Shown here: positions 1 to 6,970 of the stretch, piece after piece
Numbering within the stretch: the stretch's first letter is position 1
How the letters are laid out: each line of letters starts with the position of its first letter
From: an uncultured Collinsella sp.
GTDB lineage: Bacteria > Actinomycetota > Coriobacteriia > Coriobacteriales > Coriobacteriaceae
Assembly: GCA_902489295.1 (NCBI GenBank)
Contig: CABTZM010000021.1
Coordinates: forward strand, 1 to 17,793
DNA length: 17,793 bases
Direction of reading: 5' to 3'
Notes under the pieces: generated by a model
Databases searched by the model: none
Seen by the model: only the letters and a program-made list of their open reading frames with translations
Told to the model about the DNA's origin: nothing
Position numbers and translations under genes: made by a program

Positions 1-516
1 CGCCTGCGCACCGAGATCTCCAAGAAGGTCGGCGTGAGCCCCAAGTCCATCGACGCCTACATGATCGGCGAGCACGGCTTTAGCCAGCTGGCTGCCTTTA
101 AGGCCGCAACCATCGCCGGTAAGAGCCTCAACGAGCTCCAGGCCGAGAACCCCGACAAGTACGCCTTCGACCACATGGAGGTCGAGGAGCTTGCACGCAA
201 GGGCGGCTATGTGACCTACCAGGGCAAGCAGTGCACCGAGTACGCCGTCGCCAACTCCGCCGCGCGCGTTTGCGCTGCCGTACTGCACAACGAGCACGCC
301 GTGCTTTCTGCTTCCACGCTCATGACCGGCCAGTATGGCGAGGAGGGCATCTTCACCTCCCTGCCGTGCGTAATCGGCGCCGAGGGCATCGAGGAGGTCT
401 ACGCGCTCGACCTGTCCGAGCACGAGCTCGAGGGCTTCCACAAGAGCTGCCAGCACATCCGCGACAACATCGCCCAGCTCGACTGGTGGGACGCCGAGGC
501 CTACGACGCAAAGTAG
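1..516 (+). CDS. ldh: L-lactate dehydrogenase, C-terminal part (5' truncated by window edge)
   Basis: The reading frame is open from the first base, so the N-terminal NAD-binding half lies outside the window and about 171 residues remain. It is the catalytic half of an NAD-dependent L-lactate dehydrogenase, which interconverts pyruvate and lactate in the cytoplasm during fermentation. The sequence shows IGEHG, which carries the catalytic His of the LDH/MDH superfamily. It also shows the usual C-terminal segment with GEEGIFTSLPCVIG followed by a closing helix. Malate dehydrogenase is the main alternative; the GEHG context and C-terminal segment fit LDH better. The gene converges on the SIS1 gene, and a strong terminator starts about 40 bp after the stop codon. 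Confidence 0.85.
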   Translation, partial: RLRTEISKKVGVSPKSIDAYMIGEHGFSQLAAFKAATIAGKSLNELQAENPDKYAFDHMEVEELARKGGYVTYQGKQCTEYAVANSAARVCAAVLHNEHAVLSASTLMTGQYGEEGIFTSLPCVIGAEGIEEVYALDLSEHELEGFHKSCQHIRDNIAQLDWWDAEAYDAK

Positions 517-558
517 GCCGTTGGCTGCCGCAACATCGCGAATCTAAGCGCGATACCA

Positions 559-597
559 AGCGGGCCGCGCCGGAAACCCCGGCGCGGCCCGCTTTTT
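559..597 (+). terminator. Rho-independent terminator of ldh
   Basis: A perfect 15-bp GC-rich stem (559-573 with 579-593) closes a 5-nt loop and ends in a run of five T (593-597). It lies about 40 bp past the ldh stop codon and points the right way for that gene. Confidence 0.9.
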
Positions 598-621
598 GGC
601 TCACGCGGCACACTTGCGAAT

Positions 622-672
622 CGAAGGTGAATACTTTTTCCGAGAAGTGAACGGGAAAAGTATTCACCTTCG
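622..672. repeat. 17-bp perfect inverted repeat (intergenic hairpin 1)
   Basis: The arms 622-638 and 656-672 are perfect reverse complements (CGAAGGTGAATACTTTT) around a 17-nt loop. The stem can extend by three more pairs on one strand if G-U is allowed. It sits between the convergent ldh and SIS1 genes. Both genes have their own terminators (559-597 and 706-737), so this hairpin is not needed for termination. The arms loosely resemble those at 4750-4813 and 12881-12943. Confidence 0.8.
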
Positions 673-705
673 TTTTCCAACGAACCGAAAGGAGCCCTGA
701 AACGC

Positions 706-737
706 AAAACGGGGCCTGCGCTTGGCGGAGGCCCCGT
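706..737 (-). terminator. Rho-independent terminator of SIS1 gene
   Basis: A 9-bp stem (709-717 with 729-737) followed on the minus strand by TTTT. It lies about 30 bp after the SIS1 stop codon. Confidence 0.75.
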
Positions 738-764
738 CGTGATAAGTTGCTTCGCCAGCCTTAA

Positions 765-1733
765 TTAGTACTGCTCGATGCCCATGTAGCGACGAACCTC
801 GGGGCTGTGGTCGAAGACCTTGCCGCGGGCGGCGCGCAGCTCGCAGCTCATCGCGTAGAAGAAGATCGGCTCCAGGAACGAACGCACGCTGGCGGGCACC
901 TCGCCCACGCCGTACTCGAGCGCGTCGAGCACCATGATCGTGTCGGTGTGCGTGTTGAGGAACGCAAGCGCGCGCTCCTCCATGGGGCGGCATTCGCCGG
1001 CGCCGAGCTGCACGAAGTAGAACACGCCGGGCTCGGTGGCCTCGAAGGGGCCGTGGAAGTACTCACCGGAGTGGATGTAGCAGCAGTGCTGCCACTGCAT
1101 CTCCATGAGCGAGCAGATGGCCATGGCATAGGTCTGGCTAAAGTTGGGGCCGGAACCCAGGATGTAGAAGAACTCGTGCTGCTGGCAGAGCTCGGCAAAG
1201 CGGGCGCCCAGCTCGGCGTTGACCTTCTCGCGCGCGGCGGGCAGCAGCGCGTCCATCTGCTTAAGACCCTCGTACATGTCGGCGAGCGCCTCGTAGCCTT
1301 CCTGCTGGTCAAGCAGCTCGGCGGCGATCAGAGCGCCGATGCCCTGCGGCACCTCGGCCTGCGACACGCCCTCGCCCCACGGGTAGACCCAGGTGGTCCA
1401 CTTGCCGTTGTCGATCTTGGAGCCCTCGCAGTCGGTCATGGCGACGACCTCGGCGCCGGCGGCCAGCGCCATCTCGCAGCCGTCGACGACCTCCTGCGTG
1501 TTTCCGCTGTGGCTGCAAGCGATGACGAGCGACTTTTCGCCAAGGCTCTTGGGAGCCATCAGGCAGAACTCACGCGCGGTGTAGACCGTGGAGGCAAACG
1601 TGGTGGCCTCGCGCTTGAGCAGCTCGTTGGCCGGCATCAGGTCGATCATCGAACCGCCGCATGCGATCCAAAAGACGTTCTCGATCTTACCCTTGCGCTC
1701 GATGATTTCCTGGACCAGATCATGTGCATTCAT
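765..1733 (-). CDS. SIS-domain glycated-amine-6-phosphate deglycase-like protein (SIS1)
   Basis: This 322-residue cytoplasmic protein has two SIS (sugar isomerase) domains and resembles the FrlB/FraB/GfrE-GfrF deglycases. That family splits a 6-phosphorylated Amadori or Heyns compound into a hexose 6-phosphate and an amino acid. Visible motifs are the first phosphosugar loop ACGGS (about residues 24-28), the second loop CSHSGNTQE (about 73-81), and EMQW...GEYFHGPFE (about 211-231). Glu211 and His227 are 16 residues apart, matching the catalytic Glu/His pair I recall for FraB. The C-terminus is RRYMGIEQY. There is no glutaminase domain, so it is not GlmS. It follows the GntR1 gene, with its own promoter and two operator-like repeats between them, and ends in its own terminator. 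The exact substrate cannot be read from sequence. Confidence 0.75.
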   Translation of the reverse strand: MNAHDLVQEIIERKGKIENVFWIACGGSMIDLMPANELLKREATTFASTVYTAREFCLMAPKSLGEKSLVIACSHSGNTQEVVDGCEMALAAGAEVVAMTDCEGSKIDNGKWTTWVYPWGEGVSQAEVPQGIGALIAAELLDQQEGYEALADMYEGLKQMDALLPAAREKVNAELGARFAELCQQHEFFYILGSGPNFSQTYAMAICSLMEMQWQHCCYIHSGEYFHGPFEATEPGVFYFVQLGAGECRPMEERALAFLNTHTDTIMVLDALEYGVGEVPASVRSFLEPIFFYAMSCELRAARGKVFDHSPEVRRYMGIEQY

Positions 1734-1789
1734 GCTGATGTTCCTCCCTGTGTGGCGGCCTTGAGCGACGGCAGCTCGTACCTGCGGTC

Positions 1790-1810
1790 GTTCTATGTTG
1801 TCCTATTTAT
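1790..1810 (-). promoter_or_regulatory. Operator-like repeat, copy 1 (probable GntR1 site)
   Basis: This is a 21-bp sequence sharing 19 of 21 bases with 1852-1872. Read on the minus strand it contains two TAGRAC-type half-sites 10 bp apart (TAGGAC and TAGAAC). It overlaps the -10 box and predicted start of SIS1, where a repressor would block transcription. Assignment to GntR1 rests on position and is inferred. Confidence 0.6.
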
Positions 1811-1834
1811 ACCACGCGAGCTACCGCAAGTGAA
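1806..1834 (-). promoter_or_regulatory. Predicted promoter of SIS1
   Basis: On the minus strand TTCACT (1829-1834) is followed after exactly 17 bp by TATAAA (1806-1811), a good match to a housekeeping sigma promoter. Transcription would start near 1799, giving a leader of about 65 nt. The -10 element is overlapped by the operator-like repeat at 1790-1810. Confidence 0.6.
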
Positions 1835-1851
1835 GTCATTTCGGCAAATTT

Positions 1852-1872
1852 GTTCTATGTTGTTCTATCTAT
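1852..1872 (-). promoter_or_regulatory. Operator-like repeat, copy 2 (probable GntR1 site)
   Basis: The second copy has two perfect TAGAAC half-sites 10 bp apart on the minus strand. It lies 62 bp, close to six helical turns, from copy 1 and just past the GntR1 stop codon. That places it upstream of the SIS1 -35 box, on the same DNA face as copy 1, which would suit looping or cooperative binding. Confidence 0.6.
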
Positions 1873-1877
1873 GGACA

Positions 1878-2642
1878 TTAGATGTCGAACACGTAGCGCG
1901 AGCCCACGATCTTTTGGCGGCCGAGCAGCAGAGGTCGCTCATCAAAATCGGTAAAGTACGCCTCCATGTAGAAGAGCGGCTCGCCAATCGGAACCTCGAG
2001 CAGCGGGGCCGCCTGAGCATCGGCAAGCGCGATCTCCACGGTACAGGGGTCGGACTTGAGCGGCGAACGACCCGAGTGCTCGGCAACAAGCGCAAAGATC
2101 GAGTTGTCGGTAAGGTCCTCGTCGGCCAGCGTCTGCAGGTAGGGATGGTCTGCCAGCACAAAGGCGTTGTTCTCGAGCATGACGGGGATGCCGTCGGCCG
2201 TACGCACGCGCTCGACCACGATTAGCTCGCAGCCGGGCTCCACGCCAAAAAACGCCGCGTCCTCGCGCGTCGCCGCGACCACCGTGCGCGACACCAGACG
2301 CGCGCCCGCCACCATATCGTTGGCAGTACAGCCCTCGGTAAAGCTCTGGACATCGCCTTTCTGGACAATCTTGCGCTTGAGCTTGGGAGCGCATACAAAG
2401 GTGCCCCTCCCCTGCTGGCGGTTAAGGTACCCCGCGCGCGACAGCTCCTCGATGGCACGGCGCACGGTGATGCGCCCCACGCCGTAGGACTTCGCGAGCT
2501 CCATCTCGGAAGGAATGCGAGAACCGGTCGGATACACGCCGCGCGCGATCTCACCCTTCAGATCGTCCATGACCTGCTGGTACAGCGGCACGGCGGGCAC
2601 GTCAGTGCGCTCGGAACGCTCGGTTTTATTATCGGTTGCCAT
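1878..2642 (-). CDS. GntR-family regulator with UTRA domain (GntR1)
   Basis: This 254-residue transcription factor has an N-terminal GntR winged helix (about residues 18-88) with the recognition segment GVGRITVRRAIEEL and the wing QQGRGTFV. A UTRA ligand-binding domain follows, ending in GRQKIVGSRYVFDI. HutC/UTRA regulators usually bind a phosphorylated sugar or small metabolite and repress a neighbouring catabolic gene. It starts two bases after the recQ stop codon, and its Shine-Dalgarno GGAG lies inside the end of recQ, so the two are probably co-transcribed and translationally coupled. It lies directly upstream of SIS1. It is clearly paralogous to GntR2: the recognition helices are nearly identical and RVRTADG occurs in both effector domains. 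Confidence 0.88.
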   Translation of the reverse strand: MATDNKTERSERTDVPAVPLYQQVMDDLKGEIARGVYPTGSRIPSEMELAKSYGVGRITVRRAIEELSRAGYLNRQQGRGTFVCAPKLKRKIVQKGDVQSFTEGCTANDMVAGARLVSRTVVAATREDAAFFGVEPGCELIVVERVRTADGIPVMLENNAFVLADHPYLQTLADEDLTDNSIFALVAEHSGRSPLKSDPCTVEIALADAQAAPLLEVPIGEPLFYMEAYFTDFDERPLLLGRQKIVGSRYVFDI

Positions 2643-2644
2643 CG

Positions 2645-4621
2645 TTATGCTCCATCCCGTGCGTGCTCGGATTCAAACTCTTCAATCGCCGCCATAAACT
2701 GCTCGCCAAAGCTGTCGGCCTTTTTCTCGCCAATACCGTTGACCTGGATAAGCTCATCGCGTGTCTGCGGGCGCAGACGGCACAGACCGCGCAGGGCCTT
2801 GTCGGAGAAAACCATGTACGGTGCCATCTCGAGCTCGGTCGAGATCTCCTTGCGGAGTGCCCGCAGGCGCTCGAACAGCTCGGCGTCGTCGCCCACGCGC
2901 GGACGCTGATCCAGCTCGGCCTCCTCGCGCAGCAAGTCCACCGCACGACGGGCGCGCGCCGACGCCTTGCGCTTGGACGCGCGGCGTTTAATGGTAAAGG
3001 CAAAGGCCTCGTCCTCGACCTCGCCGGCACGCGGACCTAGGCCCACCACCGGATATTGGCCCTGCGAGGTGGCCAGATAGCCGCGACCGCACAGCTGGCC
3101 GATGATGTCCTTGATGCGTCCGACCGATTCGCTCGACAGCTCGCCATAGCCGCGATCCTCGTCCAAGTGCATCTGGCGAATGCGCTCGGTATTGCCGCCG
3201 TGAAGCACGTCGGCGATGAGCGACTTGCCAAAGCGCATGGGGCGCGTGGCGACGTAGCGCACGGCGGCGCGGGCCATATCGGTCACGTCCTCGACCTCGA
3301 ACTGCGTGAGGCAGTTGCTGCAGTTGCCACAACCCTCGGCCTCATCCGTCGTGCCGTCCGCGCCCGCCGCCGCATGCTCAGCCGCGGCCTCGTCGCCAAA
3401 GTAGCGCAGCATGTATTCGCGCAGACAGCCGGTGGTATTGCAGTAACCCTCCATCTGGCTGAGCAGACGGTAACGGTTCTGGAGCGCCCACGCGCGCTGC
3501 TCGTCGTCGAGCGCTTCGTCGGCCGCATCGCCGCGGTCGATCAGAAAGCGACGCATGCGAAAGTCGTTGCCGTTCCACAGCAAGTGGCAGCTCGCCGGAT
3601 CGCCATCGCGGCCGGCGCGGCCCGCCTCCTGGTAGTAGGCCTCGATGCTCTCGGGCACGTTGTTGTGAATCACGTAACGAACGTTGGGTTTGTCGATGCC
3701 CATGCCAAAAGCGTTAGTGGCGACCATCACCTGGATGTCATCATCGATAAAGGCGCGTTGGCTCTGGCGGCGGGCGTCGTTGCCCATGCCGGCATGGTAG
3801 CGACCCACGCGAATGCCGCTGGGGCCCAGCGCCTCGGCAAGCTCGCCTGCCAGTGCATCGACCGTCTTGCGGGTGGAGCAGTACACGATACCGCTCTCGC
3901 TCGAATGCGCGATTACGTAGTCGCGCACCCAGACAGTCTTGGCCTTGTCGCCCATCTCCTCGCAGCCAAAGTAAAGGTTCTTGCGATCGAAGCCCGTCAC
4001 CACGGTCGCCGGATTTTGCAGGCCGAGCATCTGCTGAATGTCCGCACGCACGCGCTCGGTCGCCGTAGCGGTAAAGGCCGCCACGATGGGGCGCTGCGGC
4101 AGTGCATCGATAAACTCACGAATTTGCAGGTAGGCGGGGCGGAAATCCTGGCCCCACTGGCTCACGCAGTGGGCCTCGTCAATGGCCACGAGCGGCACGC
4201 CGATGCCGCCGACCGTTGCGGCTTCCTGCGCAAAGGCCAGAAAACGTGGCTCGAGCAGGCGCTCGGGCGCCACGTACATAAGCTGGTAGCGGCCCTCGCG
4301 CGCCCGTTTGAGTACGGTATTTTGCTGGGCGGGCGTAAGGCTGGAGTTGAGATAGCTGGGACGCGCACCCGCCGCGAGCAGCGCGCGGGTCTGGTCCTCC
4401 ATGAGCGACAGCAGCGGGCTCACCACAAAGGTGATGCCGGGCAGCATAAGCGCAGGCACCTGGTAGCAGATGGACTTGCCGGCGCCTGTGGGCATGACGC
4501 CCAGCGCATCGCGACCGGCAAGGATCGCATCGACCATGCGGTCCTGGCCAGGGCGAAACGAGGTGTAGCCAAAATAAGCGCCGAGCGTGTCGAGCGCCAT
4601 CTGCTGCATGCTATCGGTCAT
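2645..4621 (-). CDS. recQ: ATP-dependent DNA helicase RecQ
   Basis: This 658-residue RecQ-family 3'-5' DNA helicase acts in recombination and replication-fork repair. It has Walker A MPTGAGKS (about 43-50), the DEAH box (148-151) followed by CVSQWGQDFRP as usual in RecQ, and helicase C motifs including GRAGRDG. The RecQ zinc-binding region has the cysteines of YCNTTGC and CGNCSNC. A winged-helix region follows, and a C-terminal HRDC domain contains IGEKKADSFGEQF. A Shine-Dalgarno AGGA lies about 6 bp before the ATG. Length and domain order are normal. A GntR regulator follows two bases after its stop codon, an unusual neighbour for a repair gene. Confidence 0.95.
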   Translation of the reverse strand: MTDSMQQMALDTLGAYFGYTSFRPGQDRMVDAILAGRDALGVMPTGAGKSICYQVPALMLPGITFVVSPLLSLMEDQTRALLAAGARPSYLNSSLTPAQQNTVLKRAREGRYQLMYVAPERLLEPRFLAFAQEAATVGGIGVPLVAIDEAHCVSQWGQDFRPAYLQIREFIDALPQRPIVAAFTATATERVRADIQQMLGLQNPATVVTGFDRKNLYFGCEEMGDKAKTVWVRDYVIAHSSESGIVYCSTRKTVDALAGELAEALGPSGIRVGRYHAGMGNDARRQSQRAFIDDDIQVMVATNAFGMGIDKPNVRYVIHNNVPESIEAYYQEAGRAGRDGDPASCHLLWNGNDFRMRRFLIDRGDAADEALDDEQRAWALQNRYRLLSQMEGYCNTTGCLREYMLRYFGDEAAAEHAAAGADGTTDEAEGCGNCSNCLTQFEVEDVTDMARAAVRYVATRPMRFGKSLIADVLHGGNTERIRQMHLDEDRGYGELSSESVGRIKDIIGQLCGRGYLATSQGQYPVVGLGPRAGEVEDEAFAFTIKRRASKRKASARARRAVDLLREEAELDQRPRVGDDAELFERLRALRKEISTELEMAPYMVFSDKALRGLCRLRPQTRDELIQVNGIGEKKADSFGEQFMAAIEEFESEHARDGA

Positions 4622-4652
4622 GGTTTCCTAACGTCCAAGTCATCTGCCGCCG

Positions 4653-4658
4653 ATTATA
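4653..4658 (-). promoter_or_regulatory. Predicted -10 element for recQ-GntR1
   Basis: A perfect TATAAT on the minus strand lies about 32 bp before the recQ start codon in otherwise GC-rich DNA. No convincing -35 box is seen at the usual distance, so this is only a likely promoter. Confidence 0.4.
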
Positions 4659-4717
4659 CGCCGCCACGCGGACCGGTGCCGCACGGCTACCGGCCACGGG
4701 CGATGCAATCCGAAGGG

Positions 4718-4815
4718 AACGAGCGTGGATTTTTGGACACTTTCCGGATGAGCGTGGATAATCTCCCACTTTGGGCCCGTCACCAAGCCAAAAACGGGAG
4801 ATTATCCACGCTCGT
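4718..4815. repeat. 18-bp perfect inverted repeat with a third, competing arm (intergenic hairpin 2)
   Basis: Arms 4750-4767 and 4796-4813 (GAGCGTGGATAATCTCCC and its complement) pair perfectly around a 28-nt loop. A second copy of the left-arm start, ACGAGCGTGGAT at 4719-4730, could pair instead with 4804-4815, so two alternative folds are possible. It lies in the 411-bp gap between recQ and GntR2 and has no T-run. That gap (4622-5032) holds no gene that I can support, only structured repeats. Confidence 0.8.
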
Positions 4816-4825
4816 TTTATAGGTA

Positions 4826-4850
4826 GTCATTTAAGTCTGTCCCCAATGAC
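4826..4850. repeat. Small GGGGACAG-containing inverted repeat
   Basis: GTCATT (4826-4831) and AATGAC (4845-4850) flank a core that on the minus strand reads GGGGACAGACTTA. The same GGGACAG core occurs in the intergenic repeats at 6922-6956 and 14900-15089. It resembles motifs bound by REP-associated (IS200-like) transposases, but this link is from memory. Confidence 0.45.
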
Positions 4851-4887
4851 CACAATGGCTACCCCGATGTTTTGGCAATGTCAGCGA

Positions 4888-4986
4888 AAGCCCGCCAGAG
4901 CGAGCAAGGTGCCTTGAAACGAGGCGGCATTGACCTTTTGGTCATGCCGCCGAAGTTGAAAGGCAGATTGCCGCTCTGGCGGGCTT
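4888..4986. repeat. Nested 99-bp hairpin structure
   Basis: A perfect 15-bp outer stem (4888-4902 with 4972-4986) encloses a weaker middle pairing (GCCTT/AAGGC at 4911-4915 and 4960-4964). Inside is an inner stem of GGCGGCAT-T-GACC (4923-4935) with GGTCATGCCGCC (4940-4951). The compact nested fold could be a structured RNA, a mobile repeat or part of the GntR2 3' region. No reading frame in it looks real. Confidence 0.65.
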
Positions 4987-4999
4987 GTAGCGTCGGCCC

Positions 5000-5027
5000 G
5001 TTCCGCCGTTCGGTAGAACGGCGGAAC
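5000..5027 (-). terminator. Stem-loop just after GntR2, terminator-like
   Basis: A perfect 11-bp stem (5000-5010 with 5017-5027) with a 6-nt loop starts 5 bp after the GntR2 stop codon. There is no T-run on the minus strand, so it may protect the 3' end or act with a factor rather than terminate on its own. Confidence 0.5.
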
Positions 5028-5032
5028 CAACC

Positions 5033-5752
5033 CTACATCACCATGACGTAGCGGCTGCCCACGTAGTACTGCTTGCCGAGCAAAACCGGCTCGCCGTTGG
5101 GGCCGATAAAACCAGCGCGCAGGTTGAGCAGTGGATCATGCGGAGCAATGCCCAGCCCGGCCGCCTGCTCGGTGTTGGCGCGAACTGCCTCGACCGTGCG
5201 GTAGCCAACCGAGACGATCGGGGTGCCGCCGACGCGCTCGACCTCGGCAAAAATCGACTTGTCCTCGAGATCGGCCGTAAGAAGCTCGCGATACTCATCG
5301 AACGGCACAAAGATGTTCTCCTCAAAGATGGGCTCGCCATCGGCAGTACGCACGCGTTTGATGTGCAGCAGCAGCGCATCCTTCTGCAGACCAAAGAATT
5401 CCATCTCGTTTTGACGTGCCGGCACAATCTGACGATCGACCACATGTGCGCCCGCCCTCATGCCATTGTCAGTACACAGCGCGGTAAACGTCTGCAACGT
5501 CGAGGCATGGAACTGGCGGTTGATGTGCGGCGTGGCGACAAAGGTGCCACGGCCCTGCTGCTTAACCAGGTAGCCATCGGAGCACAGTTCCTCGACGGCA
5601 CGGCGCACGGTGATGCGGCTCACCTCATACTGTTCGGCAAGCTCGAGCTCGGACGGAATACGCTCCTTGGGTGCATAAACACCCTTCTCGATCGCGTCCT
5701 TAATCTCGTCGTAAATCTGCTGGTAAAGCGGCGCATTTTTAGGTGCGGGCAT
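5033..5752 (-). CDS. GntR-family regulator with UTRA domain (GntR2)
   Basis: This 239-residue HutC/UTRA-type regulator has a winged-helix DNA-binding domain at residues 1-72 (EVSRITVRRAVEEL and QQGRGTFV) and a UTRA effector domain ending GKQYYVGSRYVMVM. It is paralogous to GntR1, with high similarity along its whole length. Its own upstream region carries TATAACGTCTT, which recurs ahead of the PTS operon and in related form ahead of the EamA gene. I infer that it controls itself and those transport genes. The Shine-Dalgarno is weak (AAGAGTGA). It is monocistronic on present evidence, with a stem-loop after the stop. Confidence 0.88.
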   Translation of the reverse strand: MPAPKNAPLYQQIYDEIKDAIEKGVYAPKERIPSELELAEQYEVSRITVRRAVEELCSDGYLVKQQGRGTFVATPHINRQFHASTLQTFTALCTDNGMRAGAHVVDRQIVPARQNEMEFFGLQKDALLLHIKRVRTADGEPIFEENIFVPFDEYRELLTADLEDKSIFAEVERVGGTPIVSVGYRTVEAVRANTEQAAGLGIAPHDPLLNLRAGFIGPNGEPVLLGKQYYVGSRYVMVM

Positions 5753-5794
5753 ATTGGGTCACTCTTATCAAAATAGCGAAATAGCTCATACGTA

Positions 5795-5816
5795 TATAAC
5801 GTCTTTTTATATGTTA
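5795..5816. promoter_or_regulatory. Operator-like site A (probable GntR2 autoregulation)
   Basis: TATAACGTCTT followed by ATATGTTA in an AT-rich island 43-64 bp before the GntR2 start. The first 11 bases are identical to those at site B before the PTS operon. The second half differs only by a 3-bp insertion and one base. Flanking GTA and TAC give it partial symmetry. Confidence 0.55.
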
Positions 5817-5856
5817 CCTCAGTTTGATAAAACGATATACCGCATACAGCAAATCC

Positions 5857-6864
5857 TTACTTGCCGTCGTCCTGTTGCAAGCTCTCCTGTTCGTTCAGAC
5901 GCGCCTGTCTGCTCGCCATGCGCGCGGGCTTATCCGGATCGGGCACGGCTGTGGGCATGGGCTCGTCGACATGACCGCCCCACCAGCCGCCCACAAAGTT
6001 AAGCGTGTGGAACACGTTGATCACGGCGCCGGGATCCACGTCGCATACCAGCTTGATAATGTCCTGGCTCTCGTAGGTCGAAACAACGGCATGCAGCAGG
6101 TACATCTTTTCGCGGCTGTACCCGCCGATGACCTCGGCACAGCTAATGCCGTGCTGAAAATGGTCGATATAGGCGGTCATGACCTCGTCGGCCTTGCGCG
6201 TTGTGATCTGCAGCGTCACACGGTCGTAGCGACGATAGAAGCTGTCGATGGTCTTGGTCGAAATGAACTGGAACACAATGGAGTACGCCGCGTTGTCCCA
6301 TCCAAACATAAAGCCAAAGATCGCCAGGATGGCGCAGTTAAAGCCAAAGATGACGCCCCAGATGGTCTTACCCGTGTGGTTGGACACCCACAGCGCGATA
6401 AAGTCGGTACCGCCGGTCGACGCGCCGGACTTAAGCGCGATGGCAGCGCCCAGGCCCGAGACCACGCCGCCAAAGATGATGAGCATGATCTTGTCGCCCA
6501 AAAACGGCGCAAAGTGAAAGATGTTGAGGAACAGCGATGAGAGCGCAACCTGCATCATCGAGAAGATAACGAAGCGCTTGCTGATGCCGCTCCAGCACAG
6601 AAGCGCCACGGGGATATTGAGCGCGAGCATGCCGAGCGAGGTGTCGATATGAACGCCGCCGAGCGAGGTGACGCGATCGAGCAGGACCGCGACGCCGGTG
6701 AGTCCACTCGGAAGCAGGTCGGCGGGCCGAATGAACGCCTGGATCAGGAAGGTCTGCAGAATGGCGGATATGGTGACCGCCACCGCTGTGATGGCGCGGC
6801 GGACGATGGTGAGGCGACCGAGCACGAGCACTCGGTCCGTGAGCTGATCGATGGCATTCGCCAC
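5857..6864 (-). CDS. YitT family membrane protein with C-terminal DUF2179 domain
   Basis: This 335-residue protein starts at GTG (6864), chosen because GAAAGGAG lies at the right distance just before it; the frame is open farther upstream but that extension is not protein-like. An N-terminal region is followed by several hydrophobic segments (for example AVTISAILQTFLIQAF and MLIIFGGVVSGLGAAIAL), typical of YitT integral membrane proteins. A soluble C-terminal domain (about residues 225-310, with EVIGGYSREKMYLLHAVV) matches DUF2179. The family is widespread and its function is largely unknown, with transport often assumed. It lies downstream of the HAD gene with an inverted repeat between them. 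No link to the sugar genes is evident. Confidence 0.85.
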   Translation of the reverse strand: MANAIDQLTDRVLVLGRLTIVRRAITAVAVTISAILQTFLIQAFIRPADLLPSGLTGVAVLLDRVTSLGGVHIDTSLGMLALNIPVALLCWSGISKRFVIFSMMQVALSSLFLNIFHFAPFLGDKIMLIIFGGVVSGLGAAIALKSGASTGGTDFIALWVSNHTGKTIWGVIFGFNCAILAIFGFMFGWDNAAYSIVFQFISTKTIDSFYRRYDRVTLQITTRKADEVMTAYIDHFQHGISCAEVIGGYSREKMYLLHAVVSTYESQDIIKLVCDVDPGAVINVFHTLNFVGGWWGGHVDEPMPTAVPDPDKPARMASRQARLNEQESLQQDDGK

Positions 6865-6921
6865 GTAGGCTCCTTTCGGAGGCAGATGTAATTGTGGGGT
6901 ATGTCGGCGATTGTAGCATGG

Positions 6922-6956
6922 ACCACCACGAAGGGGACAGGCACCTTCGTGGTGGT
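6922..6956. repeat. 13-bp perfect inverted repeat with GGGGACAGG core (intergenic hairpin 3)
   Basis: The arms ACCACCACGAAGG (6922-6934) and its exact complement (6944-6956) enclose a 9-nt loop. GGGGACAGGCACC spans the end of the left arm and the loop. It lies between the HAD and YitT genes, 14 bp after the HAD stop codon. It may also act as a 3' stem-loop, but on the minus strand there is no T-run. Confidence 0.7.
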
Positions 6957-6970
6957 TTGCGGCCAGATGG

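Noticed and set aside
765..1733. GlmS-type glucosamine-6-phosphate synthase for the SIS proteins
   Set aside because: There is no N-terminal glutaminase domain and the proteins are 322-330 residues long, the size of FrlB/FraB deglycases.
1790..1872. CRISPR-like repeats
   Set aside because: There are only two copies, placed around a promoter, and no array or cas genes; an operator pair explains them better.
807..2225. Long plus-strand open frame (472 codons) opposite SIS1 and GntR1
   Set aside because: It is antisense to two well-supported genes, has no recognisable domain, and is rich in His, Arg, Gly and Val as expected for an antisense frame in high-GC DNA.
3056..4822. Plus-strand open frame of 588 codons opposite recQ
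   Set aside because: It is a complete antisense shadow of recQ with low-complexity Ala/His/Val-rich translation and no ribosome site or motif.
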